From Microbispora corallina (GTDB lineage Bacteria; Actinomycetota; Actinomycetes; Streptosporangiales; Streptosporangiaceae), in assembly GCF_016863035.1 (NCBI RefSeq), contig NZ_BOOC01000003.1:496001-560000 (forward strand): a DNA stretch of 64,000 nucleotides, given 5' to 3'. The notes under the pieces were generated by a model that worked only from the letters and a program-made list of their open reading frames with translations, made no database searches and had not been told where the DNA came from. Shown in pieces: positions 33,335 through 41,475 of this stretch; positions within the stretch are counted from its first letter, which is position 1, and each line of letters starts with the position of its first letter. A program made the translations under genes and the position numbers.

Positions 33335-34444
33335 ATGTATCCGTCAAACGATCTTTCTCTTCTCGGCTGGAACGACGGCCTCGCCGCCGCGCTCCCCGGC
33401 GGCACGGTCCCCGCCCGCGTGGCGCGGGTCGACAGGGGCGCCGCCGAGGTGGTCGCCGCCGACGGCCGCCACCAGGCGAGGTACGGCGCGCGCGTCCGGC
33501 GGGCCGCCGCGTCCGACCCCGTGGCGCTGCCCTGCGTGGGCGACTGGGCGGCGCTCGCCCCGCTCGACGAGGGGCGCTACGAACTGGCCGAGGTCCTGCC
33601 GCGCCGTACGGCGTTCGTCCGGGGCGGTGTCAGCCGCGACTCCCGCGGCGGCCTGTCGGGCGACGGCCAGGGCCAGGTCCTCGCGGCCAACGTCGACGTC
33701 GTGTTCGTCGCCGAGCCGTCCATGCACGCCACGGACTTCGCCGACCTCGGCAGGATCGAGCGGCTCGTGGCGCTGGCCTGGGAGAGCGGCGCGACGCCCG
33801 TCGTCCTCGTCACGAAGGCCGACCTGTTCGAGGCGTCCGCGGGCGCCGCCCTGGCCGACCTGCTGGCCGACGTCGCGGACGCGGTGCCGGGGGTCGACGT
33901 GCACCCGGTGTCCGCGGCCGCGGGGGAGGGGGTGGACCTCGTCCGCTCCTACCTCGACGGCGCGAGGACCGCCGTCGTCCTCGGCCCGTCCGGCGCCGGC
34001 AAGTCCACGCTCGTCAACGCCCTCGCCGGCGCGGAGGTCATGGAGACCCAGCAGGTGCGGGCGGCCGACGGGCGCGGCCGGCACACCACGGTCCACCGGC
34101 AGCTCATCCCGCTCCCCGGCGGCGGCATCGTCATCGACACCCCCGGCATCCGCCGGGTCGGGCTGTACGACATGAGCGACGGCGTGGACCTGGTCTTCGC
34201 CGACATCGAGGAACTGGCCGCGGACTGCCGGTTCTCCGACTGCGGCCACGCCGACGAGCCCGGGTGTGCCGTGCTCGCCGCGGTCGCGTCCGGCGACCTG
34301 CCCGAACGGCGGCTGGAGAGCTGGAACCGCCTCCAGCGGGAGGCCGCCTGGATGGCCCGGCGGAGCGACGCGCGCCTGCGCAGCGAGGAACGGCGCAAGT
34401 GGAAGGTCATCCACAAGGAGATGCGCGGCCGGTCCCGCCCGTGA
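33335..34444 (+). CDS. rsgA: Ribosome small-subunit-dependent GTPase A
   Basis: A circularly permuted GTPase of 369 residues. An OB-fold N-terminus is followed by G4 (VVLVTKADLF), then G1 (LGPSGAGKSTLVNALAG), then G3 (VIDTPGIRRVG). A C-terminal zinc finger (ADCRFSDCGHADEPGC) completes the family pattern. It acts late in 30S maturation and is stimulated by the ribosome. ATG 33335 is used here; GTG 33320 in the hairpin would add five residues. The upstream mini-ORF suggests translational regulation. Confidence 0.92.
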   Translation: MYPSNDLSLLGWNDGLAAALPGGTVPARVARVDRGAAEVVAADGRHQARYGARVRRAAASDPVALPCVGDWAALAPLDEGRYELAEVLPRRTAFVRGGVSRDSRGGLSGDGQGQVLAANVDVVFVAEPSMHATDFADLGRIERLVALAWESGATPVVLVTKADLFEASAGAALADLLADVADAVPGVDVHPVSAAAGEGVDLVRSYLDGARTAVVLGPSGAGKSTLVNALAGAEVMETQQVRAADGRGRHTTVHRQLIPLPGGGIVIDTPGIRRVGLYDMSDGVDLVFADIEELAADCRFSDCGHADEPGCAVLAAVASGDLPERRLESWNRLQREAAWMARRSDARLRSEERRKWKVIHKEMRGRSRP

Positions 34445-34489
34445 CCGGGGGAAGGCTAGAAGGCGAATGATGCCGGGTATGCCGGGTTC

Positions 34490-35158
34490 ATGAGCCCCAC
34501 CCGGGTGCGGCTGCCGTTCCTCGACCGCGCGGAGGCGGGGGCGCTGCTCGCCGAGGCCCTCCGGGAGACGAACCCGGAGGACCCGGTGGTGCTGGCGCTC
34601 CCGCGCGGCGGGGTGGCGGTGGCCGCCCCGGTGGCCGATCTGCTCGGCGCCCCCCTCGACGTCCTGGTCACCCGGAAGATCGGGTTCCCCGGGCAGCCGG
34701 AGCTCGGGGTGGGGGCGATCGCCGAGGGCGGCGAGCCGGTGTTCGACACGAGGATGCTCGGCCGGCTCCACATGGGGCCGGAGGACCTGGAGACCGTCGT
34801 CCGGCGGGAGCGGCGCGAGCTCGCCCGGCGGGTGCGGGTGTACCGGGGGGAGCGGCCGCTGCCAGACCTCGCCGGCCGCACGGTGATCGTCGTGGACGAC
34901 GGCCTCGCGACGGGCGGGACCGCCCGCGCCGCGCTGCGGGCCGTACGGGCCCTGCAGGGCGGGCGTGGCCGGGTCACGCTGGCCGTGCCGGTGGCCGCCG
35001 CGGACACGGCCGAGGACATGCGTGACGAGGCCGACGAGGTCGTGGTGCTGGCGACGCCCGGAGGCTTCCGGGCGGTGGGCCAGTGGTACGAGCTGTTCGA
35101 CCAGCTCACGGATGCGGACGTGCTCGCCCTGCTGGCCGCGCCGCCTCCCGGGGGCTGA
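34490..35158 (+). CDS. Phosphoribosyltransferase-domain protein
   Basis: A 222-residue type I PRTase fold. LALPRGGVAVAAPVADLLGA and VLVTRKIGFPGQPELGVGAI form the N-terminal part, and VIVVDDGLATGGTARAALRA is the PRPP-binding loop. It belongs to the stand-alone group often annotated as hypothetical phosphoribosyltransferases, sometimes fused to dienelactone hydrolases; the substrate base is unknown. It starts 45 nt after rsgA and may share its transcript. Confidence 0.85.
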   Translation: MSPTRVRLPFLDRAEAGALLAEALRETNPEDPVVLALPRGGVAVAAPVADLLGAPLDVLVTRKIGFPGQPELGVGAIAEGGEPVFDTRMLGRLHMGPEDLETVVRRERRELARRVRVYRGERPLPDLAGRTVIVVDDGLATGGTARAALRAVRALQGGRGRVTLAVPVAAADTAEDMRDEADEVVVLATPGGFRAVGQWYELFDQLTDADVLALLAAPPPGG

Positions 35159-35236
35159 CGGGACGGCCGCGGGCCTGGGGAACGCCGGGCAGGGGCGGGC
35201 GAAGGGGGCGCGGGCGCCGGCCCGGGGACGCCGAAA

Positions 35237-35263
35237 AGGGTGCCCCGCTGAGCGGGACACCCT
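35237..35263. terminator. Bidirectional terminator between convergent genes
   Basis: AGGGTGCCCCGCT and AGCGGGACACCCT (one mismatch) with AAA on the left flank separate the phosphoribosyltransferase and WhiB genes. Confidence 0.8.
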
Positions 35264-35299
35264 CGGCTGAAGCGCGTGTCGGGGGAAGGGGGAAGCGGC

Positions 35300-35614
35300 T
35301 CAGGCGACGGCGCTGATGCCGGCGCTCGCCGCGCGGCGCATGCGGCGACGACGCTCGGAGGCGCGCTCGTCCTCGTTCAGACCACCCCAGGTGCCGTACT
35401 TCTCCGGCCGCGAGAGGGCGTAGTCGAGGCATTCGGCGCGCACGGGACACTGAGCGCAGATGGCCTTGGCCTTGCGCTCGCGGATGTCCCGCTCCGGCTG
35501 ACGCTCACCGTCAGGACCGAAGAACAGCACAAGGTCCTCTCCCCGGCACGCGGCATCATCCTGCCATCCCCAACTGGGGCGCGGGCGGGCGAGCTGCCGA
35601 CGTACCTGAGACAT
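35300..35614 (-). CDS. WhiB-family iron-sulfur regulator
   Basis: A 104-residue Wbl protein. Four cluster cysteines are visible (DDAACRGEDLVLFF, then KAICAQCPVRAECLDYAL), followed by the GTWGGLNEDER turn and a basic DNA-binding tail (SERRRRMRRAAS). Wbl proteins bind a [4Fe-4S] cluster and the principal sigma factor to control development or redox and antibiotic responses. I cannot assign it to a named WhiB paralogue. The start is ATG 35614 with AAAGGTGG upstream. Confidence 0.92.
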   Translation of the reverse strand: MSQVRRQLARPRPSWGWQDDAACRGEDLVLFFGPDGERQPERDIRERKAKAICAQCPVRAECLDYALSRPEKYGTWGGLNEDERASERRRRMRRAASAGISAVA

Positions 35615-35723
35615 GAGAAACCACCTTTGGTGAGAGGTATTTCGTGTTTGTGCCGCTTTGGACGCTTGTGGCGTCCCTTGTGCCAACGCAGGGAAGGGCC
35701 GTGGTGTTCCCGTCCCGGACGGC

Positions 35724-36632
35724 TCAGGTCAACGCCGGCGTGAGCTGCCTCAGCTCGGCCAACCTGTAGGTCGTGATCTCGTCGGCGCAGACCGTTCCGC
35801 ACGGTGCCGTGACCACCGCGGGTTCGACCACGACCCGAAATCGCGACGTCCCACGCCGCGTCGTGCAGCGCACGACGCAAACCGTGGCGTCGCCTTCCGA
35901 CCGGGAGGATTCCACGGCCACCCCGCCGACCGAGAGCTCCCCGGTCTGGGACCGGACGAAGTGCTCGGCGGCTTGCAGTGGCTCAGGGATGCCCGCGCGT
36001 CCCCGGAAACGGTCGAGGACGACCTCGCCGTGCCGGTACGCGTTTGCCGCCGCGATCGCAGCAGCCTGAGACATGCTGCCGTAGTAAAGCCCGTGTGGCA
36101 AGCACACGAGGTTGGCGGCGTATCGATCGCCGCCGACATGTGTGGTCTCCCACACCTCGCCGGGCAGGTTCTCACCAAGGAACCGGGCCAGCGGAAGGCC
36201 GATCCGGGCGCAGCACGCGTTGCGCTTGCCGTGCGTGCAGACCAGGAACATCGGCTCCGTCACCAGTATGCAGGACTCCGGAACCACTCCGTCCACGAGA
36301 GAGCCCAGGTCAAGATCGTCGGGGTGCCCGACGACAGCCTCTGCCAGCCACGGCGCGTCCCCTGTGGAGGAGGCCACGAAGACGTGCAGCGCCTGCGCCC
36401 CTCCCGCCCTGCGGCTGCCGGGGCGGCGGATCAGCTGCGGCCTGATCCCGAGCGAGGCGGCCCGGTCGACGAGCGCGCGGATCCCGTCCGGCAGGCGGGA
36501 CTCGCCGACGGACGCGGCCCAGGGCCCGTCGTGCTCGACGAGCAGCCAGAAGCGCGCGCCGACGGTCGCGCTCGCCAGGATCGGCGCCTCGCCGCTATGG
36601 CAGGAGCGCGGATGCTCGCAGCCGTTGGCCAT
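35724..36632 (-). CDS. Sucrase/ferredoxin-like protein (thioredoxin-fold [2Fe-2S] ferredoxin)
   Basis: This 302-residue protein matches the sucrase-ferredoxin-like family: FLVCTHGKRNACCARIGLPL (cluster cysteines), VWETTHVGGDRYAANLVCLP with HGLYYG, and a beta-rich C-terminus. Members carry a [2Fe-2S] cluster on a thioredoxin fold and serve electron transfer; the sucrase label is historical. In actinomycetes they are often iron-regulated and linked to siderophore use. A near-perfect iron box lies 24 nt upstream of ATG 36632, consistent with de-repression in iron starvation. Confidence 0.85.
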   Translation of the reverse strand: MANGCEHPRSCHSGEAPILASATVGARFWLLVEHDGPWAASVGESRLPDGIRALVDRAASLGIRPQLIRRPGSRRAGGAQALHVFVASSTGDAPWLAEAVVGHPDDLDLGSLVDGVVPESCILVTEPMFLVCTHGKRNACCARIGLPLARFLGENLPGEVWETTHVGGDRYAANLVCLPHGLYYGSMSQAAAIAAANAYRHGEVVLDRFRGRAGIPEPLQAAEHFVRSQTGELSVGGVAVESSRSEGDATVCVVRCTTRRGTSRFRVVVEPAVVTAPCGTVCADEITTYRLAELRQLTPALT

Positions 36633-36655
36633 CCGGTCCCGCCCTCCCTGTGCCG

Positions 36656-36674
36656 TTAGGTAAGTCTTACCTTA
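36656..36674 (-). promoter_or_regulatory. Iron box (IdeR/DmdR1-type operator)
   Basis: TTAGGTAAGTCTTACCTTA matches 15 of 19 positions of the consensus TTAGGTTAGGCTAACCTAA and is itself nearly palindromic. It overlaps the promoter of the sucrase-ferredoxin-like gene. Confidence 0.8.
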
Positions 36675-36701
36675 GCAACTACGTCAAGCGCCCCGCAGGG
36701 A

Positions 36702-38210
36702 TCACGCGTCCCGATGCCCCCGGGAGGCCGCCTCGAACGCCTCCCGTGCGGCGGGCAGGGCCCTTTCGCGGTCCTCGGGCACCAGGCCGACGCGGGTCCT
36801 GCGGTCGAGCAGGTCGTCCGCGTCGAGGGCGCCCTCGTGCAGCACCCCCCAGACCAGCTCGGCCCTGGTCACCCCGAGGACGACCGGCTCTGCCAGGGCC
36901 GGGTCCTCCCGGGCCAGCGCCTGGACGGCCGCCGCCTCGGCGCCGTACCGCTCCAGGAGACGCCTGGGCGCCCCGTCGGCGGTCCCCGCGCCGACCAGCG
37001 GGAGCCGGGCCGTACGGCTCGCCGGGGCGCCGGGGCACGCGGCGTCGACGGCGTCCTCGGCCATCCGCCGGTAGGTGGTGAGCTTGCCGCCCACGACGGT
37101 GACGACCCCGTCGGGGGAGCGGAGCACGGAGTGGCGGCGCGAGAGATCGGCTGTACGGCCCCCAGGGGCGTCGATCAGGGGTCGCAGGCCCGCGAACGCC
37201 CCGGCGACCTCCGCGCGCTCCAGGGGCCGTTCCAGGACCGTCCCGAGCACCTCCAGGAGGAACGCCACGTCGCTCTCCGGCGCCTCGGGGACGTCGGGGA
37301 CGGGACCGTCCACGGGCTCGTCGGTCAGCCCGACGTAGACCCGCCCGTCGGCCTGCGGGAGCACGAGGGCGTAGCGGTTGCGCTCGCCGGGGATCGGCAC
37401 GTGCAGCCCGGCCCGCAGCCCGCCCAGGGCGCCCGGCCGCAGCACCAGGTGGGTGCCGCGGGAGGGCCGCAGCGCCACGGACGGCACCAGCCCCCCGGCC
37501 CACACCCCGGTCGCGTTGACCACCGCCCGCGCCCGCAGGCCGAACTCCTCCCCGGTCAGCTCGTCGCGCACCTGGGCGCCGTCCCCCGACAGCGCGAGCG
37601 CCCGGCAGCGGGTGAGGATCCGCGCGCCGTGGCCTGCGGCCGTGCGGGCGAGCGCGACCACGAGCCGGGCGTCGTCCACCACTCGCCCGTCCCACGACAG
37701 CAGCGCGCCGCGCAGGCCCTCCGCCCGCAGGGCGGGGGCCAGCGCGAGGGCGCGCGCGGCGGGCACCCGCGCCGGGCCCGGCAGCGTCCGCCGCGGCGTC
37801 CCGGACGCGGCGCGGAGTGCGTCGCCGAGCCGGTAGCCGGCCATGACGGTGGCCGCCTGCGCCCGGCCCACCCCGGGCGTGAGCGGCAGCAGGTACGGCT
37901 GGGCCGTGACGAGATGGGGGGCGGTGCGGCCGAGCAGCAGGCCCCGTTCGGCCGCGCTCTCGCGGGCCACGCCGACCTGGCCCTTGGCGAGGTAGCGCAG
38001 CCCGCCGTGGATGAGCTTCGAGCTCCACCGGGACGTGCCGAAGGCCAGGTCGTGGGCGTCGATCGCGGCCACCGACAGACCGCGGGAGGCCGCGTCGAGC
38101 GCGGCGCCGGCGCCGGTCGCCCCCAGTCCGACCACCAGGACGTCCAGGACGGCGTCGCGCGCCTCCTGGAGCTCACGGGCGCGCCGCGCCGCGTTGAGGG
38201 AGGAGTTCAT
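36702..38210 (-). CDS. glpD: Glycerol-3-phosphate dehydrogenase, FAD-dependent
   Basis: A 502-residue flavoprotein with the FAD-binding GxGxxG start (VLVVGLGATGAGAALDAASR), FGTSRWSSKLIHGGLRYLAK, ARAVVNATGVWAG and VVTVVGGKLTTYRRMAEDAV. It oxidises glycerol-3-phosphate to DHAP at the membrane, passing electrons to quinone. ATG 38210 has TGGAGAGGG upstream, better than the in-frame ATG 21 nt earlier. It is divergent from a DHAP-synthase-like flavoprotein. Confidence 0.93.
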   Translation of the reverse strand: MNSSLNAARRARELQEARDAVLDVLVVGLGATGAGAALDAASRGLSVAAIDAHDLAFGTSRWSSKLIHGGLRYLAKGQVGVARESAAERGLLLGRTAPHLVTAQPYLLPLTPGVGRAQAATVMAGYRLGDALRAASGTPRRTLPGPARVPAARALALAPALRAEGLRGALLSWDGRVVDDARLVVALARTAAGHGARILTRCRALALSGDGAQVRDELTGEEFGLRARAVVNATGVWAGGLVPSVALRPSRGTHLVLRPGALGGLRAGLHVPIPGERNRYALVLPQADGRVYVGLTDEPVDGPVPDVPEAPESDVAFLLEVLGTVLERPLERAEVAGAFAGLRPLIDAPGGRTADLSRRHSVLRSPDGVVTVVGGKLTTYRRMAEDAVDAACPGAPASRTARLPLVGAGTADGAPRRLLERYGAEAAAVQALAREDPALAEPVVLGVTRAELVWGVLHEGALDADDLLDRRTRVGLVPEDRERALPAAREAFEAASRGHRDA

Positions 38211-38230
38211 GCCCTCTCCAGACTTCCGCA

Positions 38231-38244
38231 TTACTCTTGGGTAA
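38231..38244. promoter_or_regulatory. Imperfect dyad between divergent glpD and flavoprotein genes
   Basis: TTACTC-TT-GGGTAA (one mismatch) lies in the 56-nt divergent spacer and could be a shared operator. Confidence 0.35.
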
Positions 38245-38266
38245 CCTATCTGGAGGCGTGCACGAC

Positions 38267-39868
38267 GTGGAAACCCCGTTGACCCCCGCGGAACCCATGC
38301 TCTGGTCCGGCTGGGGAGACCCGGCCAAGGCCGTGGACCTGCCCGACCCGGTGCGCAAGCTGCTGCACGAGCTGCTCGGCGTACGGGAGCCCGCCGCGCC
38401 GGCCGCCACCTTCGGCGAGGTGCGCCTGCCGGCGTCCGCGCTGCCGCCCCCTGTGCTGTCCGCCCTGGCCGGCGTCGTCGGCGCCCCGCACGTGCGGTCC
38501 GACGACGACGCCCGCATCCGGCACACCCGCGGCAAGTCCACCCCCGACCTGCTGCTCATGCGGGCGGGCGACGGCTCGGACGCGCCCGACGCCGTCGTGC
38601 TCCCCGGGTCGCACGAGGAGGTGGCCGAGGTGCTGCGGCTCTGCGCGGCGCACCGGGTGGCCGTCGTGCCGTTCGGCGGGGGGACCTCCGTGGTCGGCGG
38701 GCTCGTCGCTTCCCGGCGGGGCTTCTCCGGGGTCGTGGCCCTGGACCTCGCCCGGCTGAACCGCCTGGTGTCGGTCGACCGCGTGTCGATGGTGGCCGAG
38801 TTCGAGCCCGGGCTGCGCGCCCCCCAGGCCGAGCAGCTCCTCACCGGGCACGGGCTGACCCTCGGCCACTTCCCGCAGTCCTTCGAGTACGCGACGCTCG
38901 GGGGGTTCGCCGCGGCCAGGTCGAGCGGCCAGGCGTCGGCCGGGTACGGCCGCTTCGACGACATGGTGGTCGGGATGACGGTCGCCACCCCCCGGGGGAC
39001 GCTCGACCTCGGCCGGGCGCCCAAGTCCGCCGCCGGCCCCGACCTGCGGCAGGTGATCCTGGGCTCGGAGGGCGCCTTCGGCGTGATCACGTCGCTGCGG
39101 CTGCGCGTTCGCGAGGCCCCGGCCGTCCGCGTGCACGAGGGCTGGCGGTTCGACGGCTTCGCCGCGGGGGTGGACGCCGTGCGGAGGCTCGCCCAGGAGG
39201 GTCCGCCGCCGACCGTCCTGCGGCTGTCGGACGAGGCCGAGACGATGGTGGGCCTGGCCAGGCCCACCGAGCTGGGCGGCGGCCTGTCGTCCGACTCCGG
39301 CTGCCTGCTCGTGGCGGGCTACGAGGGCGGGCCCGGGGACGTCGCCCACCGCCGCGACCGGGCCGCCGCCGTGCTGGCCGCGGCCGGCGGCGTCTTCCTC
39401 GGCCCGGAGCCGGGCGAGGCCTGGGCCTACGGCCGCTACTCCGCGCCCTACCTGCGCGACGCGCTGCTGGCCGCCGGGGCCACGGTGGAGACGCTGGAGA
39501 CCGCCTGCTTCTGGTCGGGTCTGCCGCGCCTCTACGACGCCGTACGGCTGGCCCTCGCGGGCGCGCTCGGGTCGCCGCTGGTCATGTGCCACGTCTCCCA
39601 CGTGTACGCCACGGGGGCCTCGCTGTACTTCACCGTCGTCACCGCCCAGACCGGCGACCCGATCGGGCAGTGGGCGGCCGCCAAGCGGGCCGCGACCCAG
39701 GCGATCGTGCGGGCGGGCGGGACCGTCTCCCACCACCACGGGGTGGGCCGCGACCACCGGCCGGCGTACGCGCTGGAGATCGGCGAGTTGGGCGGCGAGA
39801 TCCTGCGGGGGATCAAGGAGCGGCTCGACCCGGCCGGGATCCTCAACCCGGGTGTGCTGATCCCCTAG
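38267..39868 (+). CDS. FAD-binding oxidase, alkyl-DHAP synthase-like
   Basis: This flavoprotein of about 533 residues belongs to the PCMH/VAO family. The FAD-binding part shows VPFGGGTSVVGGLVASRRGF, HFPQSFEYATLGGFAAARSS and ILGSEGAFGVITSLRLRV, and the C-terminus has the His-rich SHHHGVGRDHRPAY found in alkyldihydroxyacetonephosphate synthases. Bacterial relatives are often linked to glycerol or lipid metabolism; neighbouring glpD produces DHAP, which fits. The start is uncertain: GTG 38267 has GGAGG at a 10-nt spacing; GTG 38258 and TTG 38237 are alternatives. Confidence 0.85.
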   Translation: METPLTPAEPMLWSGWGDPAKAVDLPDPVRKLLHELLGVREPAAPAATFGEVRLPASALPPPVLSALAGVVGAPHVRSDDDARIRHTRGKSTPDLLLMRAGDGSDAPDAVVLPGSHEEVAEVLRLCAAHRVAVVPFGGGTSVVGGLVASRRGFSGVVALDLARLNRLVSVDRVSMVAEFEPGLRAPQAEQLLTGHGLTLGHFPQSFEYATLGGFAAARSSGQASAGYGRFDDMVVGMTVATPRGTLDLGRAPKSAAGPDLRQVILGSEGAFGVITSLRLRVREAPAVRVHEGWRFDGFAAGVDAVRRLAQEGPPPTVLRLSDEAETMVGLARPTELGGGLSSDSGCLLVAGYEGGPGDVAHRRDRAAAVLAAAGGVFLGPEPGEAWAYGRYSAPYLRDALLAAGATVETLETACFWSGLPRLYDAVRLALAGALGSPLVMCHVSHVYATGASLYFTVVTAQTGDPIGQWAAAKRAATQAIVRAGGTVSHHHGVGRDHRPAYALEIGELGGEILRGIKERLDPAGILNPGVLIP

Positions 39869-39887
39869 AAACGTCAAGATTGTCCCC

Positions 39888-41393
39888 ATGGTCGATGTGG
39901 GCGCGGCGGCCGCGCGGGGGAAGCAGGTCTCGTCCCGGGTCTCGGAGGAGGGCGCGGGGTGGAACTGCCAGGAGATCGGGACGTTCGAACGCCTCCGGCC
40001 CAACCGCGACTCCTTCACCTGGCTGTCGCCCCGGACGCTGTGGCGCTCCCGCAACGAGATCCTCTCCCAGCTGTTCGGCGACCCGTCCAAGGAGGTGCGC
40101 CGCCGGTGGGTGGCGGCCCAGCGGGAGCACGGCGCCGACCCCGACCTCCGCATCCGGATCGAGCCCGGGGACGACTTCTCGTTCCTCGTCCTCGGCGACA
40201 CCGGCGAGGGCGACGCCTCGCAGTACGCGGTGGTGCCCGGCCTGCTCAAGATCGGTGAGGGGACGGCGTTCGCGGTCGTCGCCAGCGACGTGATCTACCC
40301 GACCGGGTCGGGCAACGAGTACGGCGACAAGTTCTTCCGCCCCTACAAGGACTACCGGGCGCCCATCTACGCCGTCCCCGGCAACCACGACTGGTACGAC
40401 GGCCTGGGCGGCTTCATGCGCGTCTTCTGCGAGGCCCACGCGCTCAAGATCGAGCGGCAGGGGTTCCGGCTGTCGCCGTCCGGGCTGCGCGGCCTGCTGT
40501 GGAAGAAGCCCGACGTCGTGGACGAGGCGGCGCTCGCCGAGGCGCGCACGCTCAGGTCGCTGCCCGAGCAGCAGGCGATGCTGCCCGCGCCGTACTGGGT
40601 GATCGACGCCGGACGGCTGCTGCTGGTCGGCATCGACACCGGCATCGCGGGCGACATCGACCGCGAGCAGGGCGAGTGGCTGCGCCGCGTGTCCGCCGAC
40701 CCCCGGCCCAAGATCCTCATCACCGGGAAGCCGATCTACGTGCGCAACGAGTACCACCCGTGCGCCATCGAGGGCGGCGGGACGGTCGACGAGATCGTCC
40801 GCGACCCGGCGAACAACTACGTGGCCGCGATCGGCGGCGACGTGCACAACTACGAGCGCTACCCGGTCCGGGTGGACGGCCGGGTGATCCAGTACATCGT
40901 GTCGGGCGGGGGCGGCGCGTTCATGCACGCCACCCACACGATCCCCCGGGTGGACGTGGCCGGGGTGCGGGAGGACGACTTCCGCTGCTACCCGCTGCGC
41001 GGCGACTCGCTGTCTTTCTACAGCCTGCTCTACAGCCGCCGGCTGCGCATGCGGTGGCTCTACATCACGCCCGAGGAGGGCCTGGAGCTGATGTCGCGGC
41101 AGATCGGCAACACCCCGCCGCGGCCCACGCCCGGCGCGCCGGTCACGGCCAGGACCAAGTGGGCCGCCCGGCTGCTCGGCGGCTGGCCCATGCCGTTCCA
41201 CCTGCCGGTCGGGCGGACCTTCCACAGGTGGATCTCGGAGCTGTCCGACTGGGACACCCCGCCGTTCTTCAAGAGCTTCCTCCACCTGTCGGTCACCGGC
41301 GGCCTGCTCAAGGTGCGGTGCTTCGCGGCCACCGGCTGCCTGCCGCAGGAGATCGACCCGCCGCTGGAGGACGAGGTCGAGATCCCGCTCTGA
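39888..41393 (+). CDS. Metallophosphoesterase
   Basis: A 501-residue calcineurin-like phosphoesterase. Metal motifs are VLGDTGEGDASQ, SDVIYP (variant of GD), VPGNHDWYDG and, near residue 320, GGDVHNYERYPV. A C-terminal part of about 130 residues with hydrophobic segments (HTIPRVDVAG, LSFYSLLYSRRLRMRWLYIT) is not part of the core. It could act on nucleotides, phospholipids or proteins; the substrate cannot be told. It begins 19 nt after the flavoprotein gene and is probably co-transcribed. Confidence 0.85.
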   Translation: MVDVGAAAARGKQVSSRVSEEGAGWNCQEIGTFERLRPNRDSFTWLSPRTLWRSRNEILSQLFGDPSKEVRRRWVAAQREHGADPDLRIRIEPGDDFSFLVLGDTGEGDASQYAVVPGLLKIGEGTAFAVVASDVIYPTGSGNEYGDKFFRPYKDYRAPIYAVPGNHDWYDGLGGFMRVFCEAHALKIERQGFRLSPSGLRGLLWKKPDVVDEAALAEARTLRSLPEQQAMLPAPYWVIDAGRLLLVGIDTGIAGDIDREQGEWLRRVSADPRPKILITGKPIYVRNEYHPCAIEGGGTVDEIVRDPANNYVAAIGGDVHNYERYPVRVDGRVIQYIVSGGGGAFMHATHTIPRVDVAGVREDDFRCYPLRGDSLSFYSLLYSRRLRMRWLYITPEEGLELMSRQIGNTPPRPTPGAPVTARTKWAARLLGGWPMPFHLPVGRTFHRWISELSDWDTPPFFKSFLHLSVTGGLLKVRCFAATGCLPQEIDPPLEDEVEIPL

Positions 41394-41409
41394 CTCGGCC
41401 CGCTCGGCC

Positions 41410-41427
41410 GGCCCGCGCCGGCGGGCC
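41410..41427 (+). terminator. Terminator after the metallophosphoesterase gene
   Basis: GGCCCGC-GCCG-GCGGGCC is a perfect 7-bp stem, 17 nt after the stop. Confidence 0.6.
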
Positions 41428-41475
41428 TGCTCGGCGGGGCGCGGTGTTGTCGGTGCGGACTGGCAGGCTGGGGGC

